Positions 19,782 through 27,510 of a stretch of 64,000 bases of DNA are shown piece after piece. The notes below the pieces were generated by a model. The model was not told the DNA's origin. It searched no databases and saw only the letters and a list, made by a program, of their open reading frames with translations. A program made the position numbers and the translations under genes. The DNA is from Stieleria maiorica. Its GTDB lineage: Bacteria > Planctomycetota > Planctomycetia > Pirellulales > Pirellulaceae. Every line of letters starts with the position of its first letter. The stretch's first letter is position 1. The DNA is taken from the NCBI RefSeq assembly GCF_008035925.1, contig NZ_CP036264.1, forward strand, positions 6,047,641-6,111,640, written 5' to 3'.

Positions 19782-20480
19782 ATGGGCACGAACGATAAAC
19801 CGATCTTTCGCAGCTTTGATCCGCTTGCGGAAGTTTTCATCACCGAGCGAAACCTGCCGCATTGGTTCCAGGTCGGTGCCGCGATGTTCATCACGTTCCG
19901 AACTGCGGATTCGTTGCCCAAGGAAGTCGTGCTGCGATGGCAACGAGAGCTGGAACAGTGGTTGGATGCAAATCAGCTTCCGATTGAATTGGCAGAGTCA
20001 ACGGTTGTTCAAAAATCAGCGCGACACGACGAGCTTCTCGGATCGCTGAATACAACCCAACGCCGCGAGTTGAAGAAGCTTTCCGACCGCCTCTTCCATC
20101 ATTCGCTCGACGAGTGTCACGGTGAGTGCTTATTGAAACGCTGTGAATTGGCGGAGCTCGTTGCCAATTCACTCCTGTTCTACGACAACGTCAAATACGA
20201 CCTGGATCGATTTGTCGTGATGCCGAATCATGTGCATGCCATCGTGCAGTTTCGCGAAGGAGAGAGCTTGGACGTTGTTAGTCAAAGCTGGCTGCGGTAC
20301 ACGGCACGACAAATCAATGTTTCGTGCCAACGCAGCAGTGCTTTTTGGCAACCGGAACCGTTCGACCACATCATCCGCAGCCCCGAACAATTCGAGTATT
20401 TGCGGCAATACGTTTTCGACAATCCGAAGAAAGCGAACTTGAGCAAAGGCGAGTTTCTGTACTTCGAGCGCGCAGTGTAG
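19782..20480 (+). CDS. REP-associated tyrosine transposase (RAYT, IS200-like Y1)
   Basis: 232 residues from the ATG at 19782. The single-strand nuclease motif HVH is at 150-152 within VVMPNHVHAIV, and the catalytic Tyr is Y210 in LRQYVFDNPKKANL. Both are standard for Y1/HUH RAYT proteins. The length is at the upper end of the family because of an inserted helical stretch near 60-110. The protein is expected to nick single-stranded REP palindromes. It is embedded in the REP-like array, and its TAG stop is part of a REP half-palindrome. The open frame extends upstream to 19359 through the repeats, but that part is not expected to be coding. Confidence 0.93.
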   Translation: MGTNDKPIFRSFDPLAEVFITERNLPHWFQVGAAMFITFRTADSLPKEVVLRWQRELEQWLDANQLPIELAESTVVQKSARHDELLGSLNTTQRRELKKLSDRLFHHSLDECHGECLLKRCELAELVANSLLFYDNVKYDLDRFVVMPNHVHAIVQFREGESLDVVSQSWLRYTARQINVSCQRSSAFWQPEPFDHIIRSPEQFEYLRQYVFDNPKKANLSKGEFLYFERAV

Positions 20481-21392
20481 AACCGCTGTCTCAGCTGTTC
20501 CTGCTGGCAGCGCAGCTGACAGAGGAGGTTCACGCGCCGCCGGGGGCGGCGTGGGGGAACAATTGGGACAATGGTTCTACACTCTGCCAGTGTAGAACCG
20601 CTGTCTCAGCTGTTCTCTCGTGGCAGCGCAGCTGACAGAGGGTATTCACGCGCCGCCGGAGGCGGCGTGGGGGAACAATTGGGGACAATGGTTCTACACT
20701 CTGCCAGTGTAGAACCGGTGTCTCAGCTGTTCTCGCTGGCAGCGTAGCTGACAGAGGGTATTCACGCGCCGCCGGAGGCGGCCGGGGGAACAATTGGGAC
20801 AATGGTTCTACACTCTGCCAGTGTAGAACCGCTGTTTCAGCTGTTCTCGCTGGCAGCGCAGCTGACAGAGGGTGTTCACGCGCCGCCGGAGGCGGCCGGG
20901 GGAACAATTGGGACAATGGTTCTACACTCTGCCAGTGTAGAACCGCTGTTTCAGCTGTTCTCGCTGGCAGCGCAGCTGACAGAGGGTGTTCACGCGCCGC
21001 CGGAGGCGGCCGGGGGAACAATTGGGACAATGGTTCTACACTCTGCCAGTGTAGAACCGCTGTTTCAGCTGTTCTCGCTGGCAGCGCAGCTGACAGAGGG
21101 TGTTCACGCGCCGCCGGGGCGGCGTGGGGGAACAATTGGGACAATGGTTCTACAGTCTGCCAGTGTAGAACCGCTGTCTCAGCTGTTCTCGCTGGCAGCG
21201 CAGCTGACAGAGGGTATTCACGCGCCGCGGGAGGCGGCGTGGGGGAACAATTGGGGACAATGGTTCTACACTCTGCCAGTGTAGAACCGCTGTCTCAGCT
21301 GTTCCTGCTGGCAGCGCAGCTGACAGAGGGTGTTCACGCGCCGCCGGGGGCGGCGTGGGGGAACAATTGGGACAATGGTTCTACACTCGACA
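20474..21392. repeat. REP-like palindrome array, right block
   Basis: The block starts with a half palindrome (20474-20483), then has seven full units whose first palindromes begin at 20574, 20691, 20805, 20919, 21033, 21147 and 21263. A degenerate last unit at 21378 ends 13 bp from the stop of the MDR gene. Spacings are 114-117 bp. Units fall into two versions, with GGCGGCGTGGGGG or GGCGGCCGGGGG in the GC-rich part. The unit at 21147 has a changed base in the left arm. Confidence 0.92.
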
Positions 21393-21405
21393 AGTTTCGA
21401 ACCGA

Positions 21406-22401
21406 TCACTCGCTGCGGTGAAGCAAGACGACCTTGCCTCGGTCCACTCCCGATTCCGCGCGTTGATGAGCTTGGGCGACCTGGGTCATTGGGAAACGGC
21501 TGTCAATTGTGACCTGGAGTTTGCCGGCCTGGTAGAGTCCGATCAATTCTCGCAAGTCGTCAGCCTTCGGTTTGGCCAACATCACCGTTCCCGATTTCGA
21601 AAGCGGCCAAGTCAACACGGTCGTCAACATCCCTTTGACATCTGGCTCGGTCGAGACGTAGCGTCCGTCGGCGGCCAACACATCGCGTGCTTGCAAGTAA
21701 CTCGACTTTCCAGCGGCGTCAAAGACCACATCCCAGCTTTCTTGGGACTGTGTGAAGTCAACGGTTGCGTAGTCGAAGAAGCGTTCCGCTCCCAGCGACA
21801 AGCAGAATTCGCGGTTGTCTTCGCTGGCGACCGCATCGACGTGACATTCCAACGCCTTTGCGATCTGAACGGCGAACATGCCGACGCCCCCACTCGCTCC
21901 GTTGATCAACACGCGATCACCACGGCTTAGTTTGCCATGGTCGCGAAGTGATTGGAGCGCCGTTGTTCCAGCCAGTGGAATCGCGGCGGCTTCATCGATC
22001 GGCATTTCGTCGGGCAGTTTTGCAACACAATCAACCGCACACACGGCGTATTCGGCGCAAGCGCCGCCTCGAACCGAATCCAAAAACGCCATGACCCGAT
22101 CCCCGACCACAAATGGCGCGTCAGGTGAGCATTCGGCGATGGTGCCGGCGACGTCGTACCCGGGAATGCGAGGGAATCCGCCGGGTAGAAACCCTCTCAT
22201 TTCACCGCTCCGCAAACGATAGTCGATCGGATTGACACTGCTGGCCCAAACTTCGATCAAGACCTGTCCGGGAAGGCGACGAGGGATCGGCCGCGGAGTC
22301 TGGTGCAAGACCTCGGTGGCGCCATAGTCATCGTACACCATGGCTTGCATGACAGACGCCGGCGCCATGTCAATCGTTCTCGGTTCGGTTTGTTGTGTCA
22401 T
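21406..22401 (-). CDS. Zinc-independent MDR oxidoreductase (quinone reductase type)
   Basis: 331 residues from the ATG at 22401, with an AGGA box. The GroES-like N-terminal part (SSVNPIDYRLRSGEMRG, PRIPGYDVAGTI) is followed by a Rossmann domain with INGASGGVGMFAVQIAKA, the NADPH-binding pattern of quinone oxidoreductases. The Cys/His zinc ligands of alcohol dehydrogenases are not evident. It probably reduces quinones or reactive enals with NADPH in the cytoplasm. It lies 55 bp downstream of the transketolase gene on the same strand. Its 3' end abuts the REP array. Confidence 0.9.
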   Translation of the reverse strand: MTQQTEPRTIDMAPASVMQAMVYDDYGATEVLHQTPRPIPRRLPGQVLIEVWASSVNPIDYRLRSGEMRGFLPGGFPRIPGYDVAGTIAECSPDAPFVVGDRVMAFLDSVRGGACAEYAVCAVDCVAKLPDEMPIDEAAAIPLAGTTALQSLRDHGKLSRGDRVLINGASGGVGMFAVQIAKALECHVDAVASEDNREFCLSLGAERFFDYATVDFTQSQESWDVVFDAAGKSSYLQARDVLAADGRYVSTEPDVKGMLTTVLTWPLSKSGTVMLAKPKADDLRELIGLYQAGKLQVTIDSRFPMTQVAQAHQRAESGVDRGKVVLLHRSE

Positions 22402-22456
22402 GACTGGGGTCCTGGTTGAGAGTGGTGTTTGTTCATTCCGTGTGGCGTCACGGTCG

Positions 22457-24328
22457 TTATTGCGTCGTGCAGCGACAACGCTCGACGGCGTCGACAATGC
22501 TTGCCGCCGAGATTCCTTCGAATTCGAGCAGGTCGTCGGGCGACCCGCTGATCGGTCGCTTGCGAACGGCCAAGCAATTGACCGGCGTTGCATGGTCGGA
22601 AAGACTCGTCAAAACCGCTTCACCAATGCCGCCTTCGGGGAAATGGTCTTCGACGGTGAAAAGAAGCGGCGTCTCGTCGGCGGCCCGCCGGATCGTGGCA
22701 TGGTCCAGGGGCTTGATGCTGTACAAGTCGATCACACGCGCGCGGACTCCGCGATCAGCCAGGGTGGCGTGAGCTGCCAAACACTCGTGCAGCGTGATTC
22801 CCGCTGCGATCAACGTGACGTGATCATCGTCGCTGCTCCGCAGCACCTTGCTACCACCGATGCCGAAGGATTCATCGTTGTCATAGATCACAGGGGTTTT
22901 GCCACGTGTCGTTCGCAGGTAAGCGATCCCTTCGTATTCAGCCATGGCATTGACGAGGGCTTCTGTCGAAACGGCGTCGCAAGGGTACAGCACGACGCCG
23001 TTTTGAATCGTTCGAAACATGGCTATGTCTTCCAGCCCCATTTGTGAGGGACCGTCTCGGCCGATCGACACGCCGCAGTGTGAACCGACGAATTTGACGG
23101 CGGCATCCGAATAGGGGCACATTCGGATTTGATCAAACGCACGCGTCAGGAAGGCGGCGAACGTAGAAACGAAGGGCATCTTGCCGCGCAACGCCATTCC
23201 CGTGGCCACCCCGACCATGTTCTGTTCGGCAACAAACATTTCGAAAAAACGTGCGGGCAACTCGTCACGGAAGCGTTTGGTACGCGTCGAATTACAGACC
23301 TCGCCGTCCAATGCGACCATCTGCGGAAACTTCGCCGCCAATCGCAACAACGCATTCCCATAGGCGTCTCGTGTGGCAACGGTGTCGCCGATTTCGTAAT
23401 CGATGCGTTCGGCTTGCCGGGATGCGGGCGGATCCGGCTGATACAAGATCGGCGGCGGGATCGTCCCGCGGATCTGCTCATTCGCCGCTCCGAAACCCGC
23501 CAGGATCTCATCGACGTCGTCTTCATCGACGGGCTTGCCGTGATGACCGCCTTCGTTCTCCAAGGACGGAATCCCTTTACCCTTGATCGTGTGTGCGATG
23601 AACATCGTCGGCCGATCGGATCCCCCATGGTCGGCATTCAACTCGTCAAAAGCGTGCAAGATTTGGTCGTTGTCGTGGCCGTCGTCGATCAAGACGCATC
23701 GCCAGCCGAATGCCTCGATCCGCTTGCGGTAGGAATCCAGGTCGTGTCCATACATCGTCGCACCGCGCTGGCCCAATCGATTGACATCCAGGATGCCCAC
23801 CAGGTTGTCCAGCTTGTAATGCGAGGCGATCTGGATCGCTTCCCACTGCGCCCCCTCGGCCATCTCGCTGTCGCCCAGGAGTACAAAGGTGCGGCTGGGG
23901 GATTTGTCCAGGTAGCGCGCAACCATCGCCATGCCGAGCCCGATCGACAAGCCTTGGCCGAGTGATCCCGTAGCGGCCTCGGTGAGCGAAAACCGCGCAG
24001 TCGGGTGTCCTTCCAGCCGACTGCCGAACTCGCGATAGCTCAATAAGTCGTCGGGTTCAATTTTTCCTGCAGCTGCCCACAACGCATAATAAAGAGGTGA
24101 CGCGTGCCCCTTGGAAAAGATTAATCGATCGTTGGCAGGATGATCGGGCTGGTCAAGGTTGAACCTGAAATGCCCGCCGAAAAGCAAATCCACCATCAAC
24201 TCAACTGCCGATAACGACGAAGTCGGATGCCCCGACCCCGCTTCGAACGTGCAGCGGACGATCCACCGACGGACTTGTCGAGAAATTTGCTCCAGGTGTG
24301 AAGTGTCGCATTGCATTGCCGTTGGCAT
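22457..24328 (-). CDS. tkt: Transketolase
   Basis: 623 residues from the ATG at 24328, which has GGGAG six bases upstream. The N-terminal thiamine diphosphate domain carries GSGHPTSSLSAVELM, FSKGHASPLYYALW, and the GDSEMAEGAQWEA Mg/ThDP motif ending in the N of DVNRLGQ. The pyrimidine domain has FEMFVAEQNMVGVATGMA, and the C-terminal domain follows. Fusion of both halves in about 620 residues, with the order seen in animal-type transketolases, differs from the ~660-residue E. coli type. It transfers two-carbon units in the pentose phosphate pathway. The divergent neighbour is the rhodanese gene. Confidence 0.94.
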   Translation of the reverse strand: MPTAMQCDTSHLEQISRQVRRWIVRCTFEAGSGHPTSSLSAVELMVDLLFGGHFRFNLDQPDHPANDRLIFSKGHASPLYYALWAAAGKIEPDDLLSYREFGSRLEGHPTARFSLTEAATGSLGQGLSIGLGMAMVARYLDKSPSRTFVLLGDSEMAEGAQWEAIQIASHYKLDNLVGILDVNRLGQRGATMYGHDLDSYRKRIEAFGWRCVLIDDGHDNDQILHAFDELNADHGGSDRPTMFIAHTIKGKGIPSLENEGGHHGKPVDEDDVDEILAGFGAANEQIRGTIPPPILYQPDPPASRQAERIDYEIGDTVATRDAYGNALLRLAAKFPQMVALDGEVCNSTRTKRFRDELPARFFEMFVAEQNMVGVATGMALRGKMPFVSTFAAFLTRAFDQIRMCPYSDAAVKFVGSHCGVSIGRDGPSQMGLEDIAMFRTIQNGVVLYPCDAVSTEALVNAMAEYEGIAYLRTTRGKTPVIYDNDESFGIGGSKVLRSSDDDHVTLIAAGITLHECLAAHATLADRGVRARVIDLYSIKPLDHATIRRAADETPLLFTVEDHFPEGGIGEAVLTSLSDHATPVNCLAVRKRPISGSPDDLLEFEGISAASIVDAVERCRCTTQ

Positions 24329-24521
24329 CAAAAACTCCCCGTGATCAGCTGCGATTCGTCGTGTGGTAAAGATGCCAGACCGTGCTGCAAATCACGCGCC
24401 CGGAGTCGCAAAAAGCCGAGCGACATCATGCTTCACGTGGAATGCGAGTTGCACACCCAAACACAGTCTTTGTGAACGATTAACCGACAACTTTCTTGGA
24501 GACTTCGAGAGGGCCGAGACA

Positions 24522-24848
24522 ATGAAAACAGTGACTACAGAACGATTGAAAACGCTGAAAGCTGAAAATAAAGACTTTTTGCTTGTCAACACGCTTGATG
24601 CAAAGCATTTCGCACAGACCCGAATCCCCGACTCAATCAATATCCCATTGTCCCAAGGGGGATTCACCGACAAGGTTCTCAACACGGCGGGATCCAAACA
24701 AAAGCTCGTCGTGGTGTACTGTGCCAGCGATGACTGCGACTCTTCCACGAAGGCCGCAAAAGAACTCGATGACGCGGGGTTCAACGTTGCAGATTACGAA
24801 GGCGGCGCGGCGGCCTGGAAAGCGTCCGGTGAACCACTCGCGGTTTGA
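24522..24848 (+). CDS. Single-domain rhodanese
   Basis: 108 residues from the ATG at 24522. The protein is one rhodanese domain: LLVNTLDAKHFAQTRIPDSI, then the active-site loop VVYCASDDCDSSTKAA with the catalytic Cys in VVYC, and the closing YEGGAAAWKASGEPL. It should carry a persulfide sulfur in the cytoplasm. It is followed 10 bp later by a small gene on the same strand, so the two are probably one operon. The upstream extension to 24363 lacks family resemblance. Confidence 0.9.
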   Translation: MKTVTTERLKTLKAENKDFLLVNTLDAKHFAQTRIPDSINIPLSQGGFTDKVLNTAGSKQKLVVVYCASDDCDSSTKAAKELDDAGFNVADYEGGAAAWKASGEPLAV

Positions 24849-24858
24849 GGGAAATGCG

Positions 24859-25071
24859 ATGTTTGTGAAAGAAAAGAAAACCGGTCACCTGATTCGGGTA
24901 ACGCAGGCCGACAAGCTGGAAAGCCCCTTGGAAGCAGAGGTCACGGGCCGAATCCAGGCCGGCGAAGAGGAGCAAGATGAAGCTCGGTTCGCCAAATCGG
25001 ACCTCGCATTCCCATCCGGTGAATCACTACCGAAATGCTGGACGGATGCGAACTACCAGCTTCATCGGTGA
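24859..25071 (+). CDS. Small conserved-looking acidic protein (70 aa)
   Basis: The 70-residue product begins MFVKEKKTGHLIRVTQADKL. A GAGG box lies about 9 bases before the ATG at 24859. It is acidic, has one Cys and a WTD motif near the C-terminus, and no signal peptide. I know no function. Its position 10 bp behind the rhodanese gene suggests translational coupling and a link to sulfur or stress metabolism. Confidence 0.6.
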   Translation: MFVKEKKTGHLIRVTQADKLESPLEAEVTGRIQAGEEEQDEARFAKSDLAFPSGESLPKCWTDANYQLHR

Positions 25072-25200
25072 ATTGCCGTTGGCACGCAACAGCCGCACTC
25101 CGGTGGTCTCGCAAATAGGCTGGTGCGATGTCACTCGGAACGTCGATTGGTTGAGTGCAACTTTGGCCCGCATCTTAAGGTCTCTCCCTCTGGCAGAGAC

Positions 25201-25225
25201 GGCGTTTGCGCAGCAAGCAAACGCC
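25201..25225. terminator. Strong hairpin between convergent genes
   Basis: GGCGTTTGC-GCAGCAA-GCAAACGCC is a perfect 9-bp stem with a 7-nt loop, flanked by CCCTCT and AGAGGG that can extend it. It lies in the 302-bp gap between the convergent rhodanese operon and dodecin gene and may end both transcripts. There is no T-run, and a dispersed repeat is the alternative. Nothing else is visible in 25072-25373. Confidence 0.45.
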
Positions 25226-25373
25226 AGAGAGGGCCCGCGCCAGCAGAGTCGCTTCTGCCCCGGAACTCGAGAGTCTTGGCGACTTCCGCAACAAACAAAC
25301 TCGGCACTTCAACAGTCGACGCCCCCGTGGCAGCCGACGTCATCGGACAAGACGCGATCGGTCGCGTCTGCAA

Positions 25374-25589
25374 TCACCGGGATTCATCAAGTGTAAATCC
25401 GATCTTGACCGTCACTTGCCAATGTTCGATCTTTCCGTCGCTGATGTTGCCGCGAGTTTCAGCAACTTCGAACCAGCGCATGCCATGCACACTTTTGGCG
25501 GCGCGTGCGATCGCGTTCTCGACGGCATCTTCGATCGACTTCGTCGATGAACCAACAATTTCAATCTTCTTGTAGACGTGATCGGACAT
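25374..25589 (-). CDS. Dodecin
   Basis: 71 residues from the ATG at 25589. The sequence [20 protein letters not shown], the helix with [20 protein letters not shown], and the last strand [11 protein letters not shown] are typical of dodecins. These small proteins assemble into a 12-mer that stores or buffers flavins. The family's flavin-stacking Trp is present (MRWFEV). The longer frame to 25736 is unsupported. It is divergent from the SRPBCC gene. Confidence 0.93.
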   Translation of the reverse strand: MSDHVYKKIEIVGSSTKSIEDAVENAIARAAKSVHGMRWFEVAETRGNISDGKIEHWQVTVKIGFTLDESR

Positions 25590-25774
25590 GATCAGGACTC
25601 CCAAGGTGGAAGAATCGGATTCGTTACTGCTCGTGGAATCGGCCGCAATCGCCATGCCATTGTAGCGGACGATTTTGGGGGGAGCGACGCCGCGTTTTAT
25701 GGTGTGCGCGCAAATGCAGCCCAGGGTGTGTATCATTGGGTGCCGCGTTCGTTGTCCAGCATGGAGTCCAAAGT

Positions 25775-26209
25775 ATGAATGATTCTTCAGCCCCGGTTGT
25801 CGTCGAGCAATCGTTTGACGCTTCCACCGAATTGGTCTGGAAGGCCATCACGGAACGGGAACACATGGTTCAGTGGTTCTTTGAGAACATTCTTGAATTC
25901 CGAGCCGAGCCTGGGTTCGAGACCCAGTTCGACATCGACACCGGCAGTCGAGTTTTTCGGCATCTGTGGAAGATCACCGAAGTCATCCCGAAACAGAAGA
26001 TTGTTTATGATTGGCGATACGAAGGTTTTACGGGCCAGGGCAAGGTGACCTTCGAAGTTTTTGAGGAGGCCGAGGGTTCGAAACTGCGGGTGACCAACGA
26101 AGGCATCGAGTCGTTCCCCAATGACATCCCCGAATTCACGCGCGAGAGTTGTGAAGACGGGTGGACGTATCTGCTGCAAACCAGCTTGAAGCAATACCTG
26201 GACGGCTGA
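25775..26209 (+). CDS. SRPBCC/AHSA1-like protein
   Basis: 144 residues from the ATG at 25775, with GGAG nine bases upstream. [18 protein letters not shown] at the start and a [15 protein letters not shown] ending are typical of AHSA1/START-like proteins, which enclose a hydrophobic cavity. Bacterial members have varied or unknown ligands. There is no signal peptide. It may be co-transcribed with the membrane protein 39 bp downstream. Confidence 0.88.
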   Translation: MNDSSAPVVVEQSFDASTELVWKAITEREHMVQWFFENILEFRAEPGFETQFDIDTGSRVFRHLWKITEVIPKQKIVYDWRYEGFTGQGKVTFEVFEEAEGSKLRVTNEGIESFPNDIPEFTRESCEDGWTYLLQTSLKQYLDG

Positions 26210-26248
26210 GGCCTCCAACGTGCTGCAACACTTAACAAGTGGTGAAAG

Positions 26249-26692
26249 ATGATTCGCAACGTCGTCGCCATCGTCGCAGGTCTGGTCGCCGGCAGCATGT
26301 TCAACATGGCCCTGGTCAGCGTGTCCCATGTCGTGTATCCGTTGCCCGACGGGATCGACTCGAACGACTTCGAAGCATTTCGCACTTATGTCGAAGACAG
26401 CGGGATGCCGACCGGCGCGTTATTGATCGTGTTGGCCGCCCATGCCGGTGGCAGCTTTGTCAGCGGTCTGGTGTGCGGATTGATTGCGAAACGAAATTGG
26501 TACATCGCAGCTGGGGCGATGGGCATTCTGTGGATGTGCGGGGGCATCAGCATGTTGATGATGCTTCCGGCCCCGATGTGGTTTGCGGTCGTGGACACCA
26601 TTTTGTACATCCCCGCGGCGCTGCTGGGTGTTAAGCTGGGCGGCGTACGGAACGGCGAAGTGCATCAACCGCCCGCGACAGCCACGAATTAA
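26249..26692 (+). CDS. Four-helix integral membrane protein of unknown function
   Basis: 147 residues, with membrane segments at about 3-25, 56-80, 86-108 and 112-130. The glycine/alanine-rich helices and the short loop after the first segment (residues 30-52) resemble small conserved bacterial membrane proteins, but I cannot name the family. It sits between the SRPBCC and DUF1080 genes on the same strand, 33 bp before the latter. Confidence 0.72.
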   Translation: MIRNVVAIVAGLVAGSMFNMALVSVSHVVYPLPDGIDSNDFEAFRTYVEDSGMPTGALLIVLAAHAGGSFVSGLVCGLIAKRNWYIAAGAMGILWMCGGISMLMMLPAPMWFAVVDTILYIPAALLGVKLGGVRNGEVHQPPATATN

Positions 26693-26725
26693 TCTTGCGT
26701 TGAATTCCCCAAAAGGCCGATCGAG

Positions 26726-27445
26726 ATGAGATCCTGTGTTTTATTCGCCTTGCTTGTTCCGGTTGCGATGGTACTTGCCGCCCAGTCACCTTCCGGTGAC
26801 GGCTATTTTGGGCCGGCCGATGACGACGGATTTCGCCCGGTTTTTGACGGCAAATCGCTGGCAGGTTGGTCGTGCGTCGACATGAGTTACTGGTCCGTTC
26901 GCGACGGAGCCCTGACGGGTGAATCGACCGCGGAGAACCCCTGCACCAAGAACAAGTTTCTGGTCTGGCAGGGCGGTGAACTGTCGGATTTTGAGCTGAA
27001 ATTGAGATTCCGCGTTCAAGGCAACGGCTGCAACTCCGGCGTGCAGTTCCGCAGCGTCTTTCGACCCGATGGCTTGGCCGTCGGATACCAAGCCGACATC
27101 TACAACAGTGGTCCGTACCTGGGCGGGGTCTGTGACGAAATGCACGATCGCGAAGGCCCGGAACTGCTGAGCGCCAATGGAAAAAAATCTGTCATCGACA
27201 AGGCCGGCAATCGAACCGCCACTGACATCGGCCCCCAGGTTAAAATGAATCCCTGGCCCGAATGGAACGATTACCACATCATCGCCAAAGGTACCCGGAT
27301 CACGCTGCGGATCAACGGTCAGACGGCGTCACAGTTGATCGACGAAGAAGAAGCCCACCTTGATTTGAAGGGAATGCTCGGTTTGCAATTGAGATCCGGC
27401 AAACCCATGACGGTCCAGTTCAAAGAAATTGTCGTTCGTGATTGA
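26726..27445 (+). CDS. DUF1080 (3-keto-disaccharide hydrolase-like) secreted protein
   Basis: 239 residues with a signal peptide (MRSCVLFALLVPVAMVLAAQ). The DUF1080 domain covers about 35-238: FRPVFDGKSLAGW at the start, FELKLRFRVQGNGCNSGVQF in the middle, and the typical YHIIAKGTRITLRINGQ. DUF1080 is a concanavalin-like fold; some members hydrolyse 3-keto-glycosides. It is the first gene of a co-directional group with the haem protein and sulfatase 3 downstream, suiting a saccharide-degrading unit. Confidence 0.92.
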   Translation: MRSCVLFALLVPVAMVLAAQSPSGDGYFGPADDDGFRPVFDGKSLAGWSCVDMSYWSVRDGALTGESTAENPCTKNKFLVWQGGELSDFELKLRFRVQGNGCNSGVQFRSVFRPDGLAVGYQADIYNSGPYLGGVCDEMHDREGPELLSANGKKSVIDKAGNRTATDIGPQVKMNPWPEWNDYHIIAKGTRITLRINGQTASQLIDEEEAHLDLKGMLGLQLRSGKPMTVQFKEIVVRD

Positions 27446-27510
27446 CGCGGTGACGTCTGAAAGAATCGCCGAGCGACCTCCCTCCTGTCCGCCCCGCCGA
27501 AGAACCTTCC

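Noticed and set aside
20530..21144. 204-residue minus-strand frame in the right REP block
   Set aside because: Repeated peptide from tandem REP units, not a gene.
19369..21392. Possible CRISPR array
   Set aside because: The whole 113-117 bp unit is conserved, including the parts that would be spacers; no cas genes are present.
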